In this document: in pieces, positions 58,691 through 64,000 of the stretch
Layout: every line of letters starts with the position of its first letter
Position numbering within the stretch: the first letter of the stretch is position 1
Origin: Stenogyne calaminthoides
Taxonomy: Eukaryota > Streptophyta > Magnoliopsida > Lamiales > Lamiaceae
Length of the DNA: 64,000 nucleotides
Assembly: GCA_037126765.1 (NCBI GenBank)
Contig: JBBCBC010000022.1
Location: 18,753,758 to 18,817,757, forward strand
Reading direction: 5' to 3'
The notes under the pieces: model-generated
The model's database searches: none
What the model saw: only the letters and a program-made list of their open reading frames with translations
Told to the model about the DNA's origin: nothing
Made by a program: the position numbers and the translations under genes

Positions 58691-60320
58691 TGTTGGGGTT
58701 ATACATGAAAGTATGCTTTTACGTAATAACAGACTAATGTACTCTTATTTACTGAATATAAATTGTTTTATCACTGTTGTTTTAAATATGAATGAATGTT
58801 ATTTATTTACTGCAAACCGTTCAATATTAGTACATATTAACAGTCCCTTGTAAATAAGTACATCTTCACAACCTAGATGGAACTGAACACTCCATTGGTA
58901 GAGGTTGAAATGTAAAAGCTCAGATTGGATTGTCTCGACCAACATATTGCACTAACACATTGTGGTGTGCGGAAGAGGACCTATAGAGAGGATAAATTCT
59001 TCAGTACTGACTTATAGAATGAAGAATTAGACCTCAGTTGTTATTGATTTCTTAACCTCTGTTACTTAAATAGGATTGTGTGTAATTAGTACTTATTGCT
59101 TTGATCTGTGTTGAGTTTAGAGTCAGATAGCGATTCTATACTATGCATTTTGGGCAATATTATTAATTACATGACAATTGATAAGATTTAATACAGAGCA
59201 ACGTGTGCAAAGAAAGTCTTGTATGATTTGTCCCCTTGGTGGGCTCAGAAGTTTTATCTTACCAAATCTTGCAAGTGTAATTAGTTTTAGGTATGGATAA
59301 TAATGTTGAGCTGTCTTTGCTCCAAGAAAAAATTATTAATTAATATAAAGCTTTTCAGTGGCTTAATTAATTAATAGACTAAATAATCTTAAATACGAGA
59401 AATAATAACCGGGAGCCATATTATCGTAATATGGATTAAGATGGATAGTGCAATATTAATTTTATGGTGGAGTAAATTAATATTAATGGGCTGAATAATA
59501 TTATGGCTCAATATTAAGAAATTCAGAACCTATTGGAGGTCATATCTTAATTCTCCTAAAGACCCCTCAAATAACCCAATATAAGTCCAATTAATAAAAA
59601 GGAGAAGAAAATATTATTGCCCTATTTTTCCTATTTATTTTTGAAATTTTGTGGGAAAAAGAAGAGGAAAAGATTTTCTTGAAAACATTTTATAGAAAAA
59701 GATAAGTATTCTTGGAATACAATATTATCCCATAAATTAAGAAATTAAATCTTTATTCTTGTTTCCTTGTAATTTTCGAAATATTATAAGATAAGGGAAT
59801 AAAATATATTTTGTGATTTATATGGAAAATAGAATATATGAGATAAATTCAAGATTGTATCTTGGGAATATACAAATAAATGTCCCATAGGCACAAAATT
59901 TTCGCCCCCTACACTCTTATAAATAGGGGATGAATTTTTCATCCCCAACACAATTCCAGTCTTGGAAAAATTAGAAATCCACAAAGGTTGTGCATTATAT
60001 TTTTTTTTGTTTTCTCCTTTGTTAAAATTGTTCATGAGAATCCTTCCACCGGATTACGAGAAAGGACGTGGAACATATTTGAGAAGATGTTTGGGTTGAT
60101 CCATCTACTCAACGGTTGTCACTCCAAGAGGTATATTTCGCATAACTCCTAGATTCCGCATGTGTTGGATTTACGTAAAATTAATTGTACGCATGATGTT
60201 GTTGCCCTTTAATTATTATTTGAATTAATATAGGATTAAGTCATGCTAGTAATAATTAAAATAATTCAAATATGTATTTAATTGCAACTCGAATAGATCC
60301 GGGCACCCTATTACCCAACA
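58691..60320 (+). repeat. Copia-B 3' LTR
   Basis: 1,630 bp, TGTTGGGGTTATACATG to TTACCCAACA, TATA box 59918-59925. Followed by TGATG, which matches the bases before the 5' LTR at 24228. Confidence 0.9.
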
Positions 60321-60325
60321 TGATG

Positions 60326-60630
60326 TTGACAACGTAGGCCACATCGGGCCTAGTGCAAGTCACGGCGTACATGATTGACCCAATTGCAGATGCATATGGG
60401 ACATCTTTCATGTGCTTGATATCATCTTTATTATAAGGACAATCCTTCTTTGATAACTTTATCCCATGATTTGTCGGTAGAGACCCTCTCTTAGAGTTCT
60501 CTATCGCAAAATACTTCAACACCTTGTCTACATAGGTGGACTGTGACAGCCCCAACATCCTCTTGGATGTATCCATGAGGATCTCGATCCCTAGGATGTA
60601 GTTGACTTTACCAAGATCCTTCATCATGAA
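60326..60630 (-). pseudogene. Copia-A reverse transcriptase, C-terminal part
   Basis: On the minus strand: MMKDLGKVNYILGIEILMDT, LSQSTYVDKVLKYF, and VPYASAIGSIMYAVTCTRPD, the segment after the catalytic centre of copia RT. It stays open up to the Copia-B insertion point (NIM) and resumes at 24227. It is interrupted upstream by a solo LTR at 60631. Relatively well kept for the outermost element of the stack. Confidence 0.85.
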
Positions 60631-62234
60631 TGTTAGTGTTAGTGTCCTAGAGACAATCCATTGTAAGGACATAATACTCAGATAATATTCAGTATTTGTT
60701 TAATGTTAATGTTTGTTTAATATTAAATGTATGGCGTTACACTCATTAGAATATTATGTTTGATTGTTTGCATTTATTCTTATATGTGTTCCCATGAATC
60801 ACTGCTGTCATTGAATGTGTGAGAACTCAGATGACTTAAGCTTGATTCTCAAATAGCCACAATCGAGGATCATCAAGAATGAGATATTGATGATGCAATG
60901 GAGATTGGTGTGCGATCTGAATCATACTCTTAGAGAGTGTAGTAAGATCTCACTTACTACGAGATACTAAGTATCTCATGATGGATGCACAAATACCTTA
61001 GAGGGTATTGGTATACCCATCCGAGAAACCGTTTGATTTAGTTCCACTATATGTGTCTACGGGTGTCTCGGTTAGTGGGAGCTATGCGATACTCCTTTAA
61101 CTTGAGGTCAATACGCACGACATGTGTGGAGTGATGAACTTTGACCATGACCGACGCTTGCACCCGTCTATGGGTAGATATGGCTTGGATTGGGTTCATC
61201 ACGAAGTGCATGTGCGTGGTAGTTGAGTCAAGAAAAGGATTCATTCCTCAAAGTGGATTTAGAGAGAATACTCATCTTCTCATCATAATTGGATCTAAGT
61301 CATTGGCCAATGCACGTCAACTTAGACTTTGTGACTAAGTGTGACACTAATGATCAATTAGTGATTAGAGATAAATTGATTTAGTTATTTGAATAGACAC
61401 TTCATCATGTTCAAGACTAAATTGAGTATTCGTGAATGAAATGAGGAAATTGCAATTGCCCACATTTCTATTACAGGTAGTTGCACTTTTCTCGCAACGT
61501 ACCTCATATATTGAGAATGTCTGATTTATTGTCTAGGGTTCAATTAAGACCGTTAGTTTGACTAATCGCTCGATATATGAGGGCCTATGGGTCACACAAC
61601 AAGTATCCCCTTTACAGATTAAAGTTGGTTGATTAAATGTTAAATTGGATTTAATATTTAATTTATGGAGAATTAATTAATAATAGATTAATTTGGAATT
61701 AATTGATATTAATGATTAATTAAATTGGATTTAATTAAATAGAAATTCCCAACAATAATATATGTAATATCATTGTAGGATTTAATTATATGAGGAAATA
61801 AATCGTAGAGATTTTCCACATATGAAAATTAAATTCGTAGAGATTTATACTGAGAAATAAATCCTAGGGATTTATACAAATAAGGATTAGGGATATTATT
61901 TCCTAATTAGGCTAGCTTAAGATTTAAGCTGAGTCTCTCCTATAAATATGAGCTCTTGGGATTCATAATTATAAGTTGTTAAAATTTCTCCATAAAATCC
62001 AGAGTTATAATTTTCCTAGCAAATTCATCTCGGGATTCAACGTTGGCGAATCTGCGCGAATTTGTAAATGGGGATTACGTGGATACCGTAGTTGAGAAAT
62101 CTGTTCTTGAGTTGCTGTAAGATTTCTTGTTACTGTTTTCGTGTTCATACTTGCAATTATATGTTCGTTGTTGGTGAACTGTTTTAATTTGCTTGCGCAT
62201 GTTTTACGTGTTTACGTGCCTCTAAATTCCAACA
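60631..62234 (+). repeat. Solo LTR of the A family (A3)
   Basis: 1,604 bp, TGTTAGTGTTAGTG to AATTCCAACA, exact duplication ATGAA (60626-60630 and 62235-62239), TATA box TATAAATATG at 61941-61950. Joining the flanks restores the RT reading KNWLSKAF-MMKDLGK of Copia-A. It is an insertion of the A family into an A-family element, in opposite orientation. Confidence 0.95.
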
Positions 62235-62239
62235 ATGAA

Positions 62240-62307
62240 GGCCTTTGACAACCAATTTTTAACAGACAGCATTAACAGGGCATTGTTTCCAAAAATCAGT
62301 ATGTCAT
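62240..62307 (-). pseudogene. Copia-A reverse transcriptase around the catalytic motif
   Basis: Minus strand DILIFGNN...SVKNWLSKAF, the sequence just after YVD of the YVDD box. The box itself is cut by the D-type LTR starting at 62308. Confidence 0.8.
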
Positions 62308-64000
62308 TGTTGGTCCTGGTGCTAACTAGTCTCACACATGTATGGGGGGGAATACACGTGTTCAGTGATTTTTAAAACTTTTCTTTCACTGAGGTCAAAT
62401 GGGTCAGGTTATCCTGATAATTTGTACGAGAAGCCTGATTGCCCCGAGTCAAAGTCTCTCTTGAGTCAATGATCCCGAAATTTGCTTTGAAGCTTCCAGA
62501 TTAGCCCAACTGAGCCTGAGTTTATCAGAGATCCTGAGGAGCTTGGATCAGATAATTATCTTACTGAACCCTCAGTAGAGTTAGTTCAGTTTGGTAACTA
62601 TCTGTTCTAGCTACTCAAGTGTGCGGAATGGTTGGCCCTATGTTTATACTCGTTTTAGCTTTGCTGAAAATCTTCCTTTTAATAAAATAGTGATTAAGGC
62701 TGTGATCAGTTGAATGCAAGTTCAGTGGATTGGTTCCAATTGAATATCAGTTAATTATGCTTTCAGTGAAAAACATGCAACAGATAGTAATGCAGTGTAG
62801 AAAGCAAAACAACACAGCAATAGAGGTTCAGAGACTCAAGCTCCTACATCCACTCTCTCTGACCTTCAGAGAAATTCCTTAACCACTTCCTAAAGCTTTC
62901 TGGCTAACCCACTGTAGCTTACTCACTTTTCTACCTTGAGTTTTCTGGCTGACTCACTGCAGCTTACTAACTCAACACACACAAGTGTTCAGACTACCAC
63001 AAGTAGCTTACTAACTTCTTCTCTAGAGTTTTCTGGCTAACTCACTGTAGCTTACTAACTCTTTACAACTCCAACTCACCAACAAAAACATACACAAACT
63101 ACCTTTCAAAGGGGTTTGGGTTTCTGGTTGGTTTCCAACTAGGATGAGATATCCTTTACAATAAGAACAATGTAAAGGTTAGGATATCTCTACTAAGCTT
63201 TGGATATTTCTTATCAATCTAGGCTTGGTGAATGAGCTCTCTCCAATGTGAAACACTTGGGAAATTCTAGGTTTTTCGAGTGCTTCAATTTGCAATTATA
63301 CGAATGAGCCTTGAGTTGCTTTGAAATTTCCCGTAACCTCTCAATGTAAAGGGTCACTAGTATTTATAGGCAACTTCACCAAGGTCACTCTTGAAAAACT
63401 ATCCGTTGGAGGAGATAACTTCATGAGTTTCCTCTTATGGTGTTTGATTAATGACTATATTTAGGGTTTGAATACTCCCTTGCATGTTTTAGGAAATATG
63501 CATTCATGTAGCCAATCACCACTTTTTGCAATCTGGAACATAGTACTACTGACATGATTCAGAGTCCTCGCGCTTTCGATGTCGATAAAAAGTACTGATC
63601 TTTGTCTTCCTCTGATTGGTTCTTGTCTTCAGTAAATGTAGACAAACATAACGGCTCTTTTTGGTCAATCTCTCTGAATGAAATAACCTTAAACAACACT
63701 TAGATTTAGTTCCTTTTGTCTGCATATGAATGTTTTGGGCTATATCTATTTTTCTGAATATTCACGTTTTTCTCAGTTTTGTAGTCTTCAGATAGATATT
63801 ATCCAGTGCCTCGGAACATTCAGGTTATCTTGAGTATTGATATTTTCTTGAGTCTTGATAACTCTTTGGGTCTTGATATCTTACATGTCTTCTAAGTCTT
63901 GATGTCTTGAGTCTTGATGTCTTTGAGTTTTGATGTCTTTTGAGTCTTGATGTCTTGAGTCTTGATGTCTTGATGAAATCTGAGTCTTGATGTCTTGATG
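62308..64000 (-). repeat. D-family LTR, runs off the window
   Basis: It starts with the same terminus as 56861 and 46324 (TGTTGGTCCTGGTGC, minus-strand LTR end). It is at least 1,693 bp and longer than the 5' LTR of Copia-D because it keeps the block around 62860-63330. That block has four degenerate repeats of TTTCTGGCTAACTCACTGTA. The window ends in GAGTCTTGATGTCTT minisatellite units. Only the flank GTCAT (62303-62307) is visible, so whether it is solo or part of an element cannot be said. Confidence 0.85.

Larger units (their letters stand above)
24228..60320 (+). mobile_element. Copia-B, full-length Ty1/copia element expanded by nested insertions
   Basis: The ends TGTTGG and CCAACA are flanked by TGATG on both sides (24223-24227 and 60321-60325). 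Removing the nested Athila element, two solo LTRs and Copia-D leaves about 8.8 kb with the order LTR, primer site, gag, protease remnant, integrase, reverse transcriptase, RNase H, polypurine tract, LTR. The reading frame of the copia polyprotein picks up after each insertion. It sits inside the RT region of minus-strand Copia-A. Many stops and frameshifts make it inactive. Confidence 0.9.

Overview
The window is nuclear DNA of a flowering plant, probably a eudicot. It holds one recognisable host gene with introns, two pieces of host genes carried by DNA transposons, and otherwise retrotransposons stacked inside each other. There is no bacterial gene organisation. The lineage is inferred from the Ty1/copia SIRE-type and Ty3/gypsy Athila-type elements, the plant-specific CRSH, GRAS and CIA2-like sequences, and the AT-rich spacer; I cannot name the species.

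Left part (1-6.9 kb). A broken minus-strand copia element (gag 74-793, LTR 861-1630) abuts a 73-bp scrap of a gypsy-type gag. Next come the leader and LTR of a second minus-strand copia (LTR family A, 2796-4341) and the 3' end of a SIRE-like element (4342-6085).

Gene part (6.9-13 kb). A hAT-type element (6885-7938, perfect 8-bp target duplication) carries an 85-codon piece of a HAM-type GRAS gene. A CRSH gene (Ca2+-activated chloroplast RelA/SpoT homologue) follows at 8121-12352. Its synthetase domain is open, but it has an in-frame stop between the two EF-hands and a frameshift in the last exon. Its introns hold a Tourist-like MITE (10022-10422) and a tRNA-derived SINE (11931-12124, 16-bp duplication); a second MITE lies downstream.

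Middle part (13-22.5 kb). A compact gag-only LTR element (13119-14994) is followed by a non-coding gypsy derivative (15216-19566) whose left LTR contains a small Mutator-like MITE. A Mutator-like element (20932-22491) carries a broken CIA2-like gene fragment.

Right part (22.5-64 kb). This is one nested stack. Minus-strand Copia-A (3' LTR at 22492) was split by plus-strand Copia-B (24228-60320, TSD TGATG). Copia-B received an Athila-type gypsy element (27894-39795, TSD ATTAT), two solo LTRs (40662-42376 and 43428-44983) and a SIRE-type Copia-D (46324-58464, TSD GATCG). Copia-A also received a solo LTR (60631-62234, TSD ATGAA) and another D-type LTR that runs off the window (62308 onward). Five of the target duplications are exact and one is near-exact, and the reading frames of the interrupted polyproteins resume across them, so the relative order of insertion can be read directly.

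The least explained coding material is a roughly 3.6-kb open region downstream of pol in Copia-D (47327-50942, minus strand). It occupies the envelope position of SIRE elements, but it looks like a soluble, charged, repeat-bearing, coiled-coil protein rather than an envelope.
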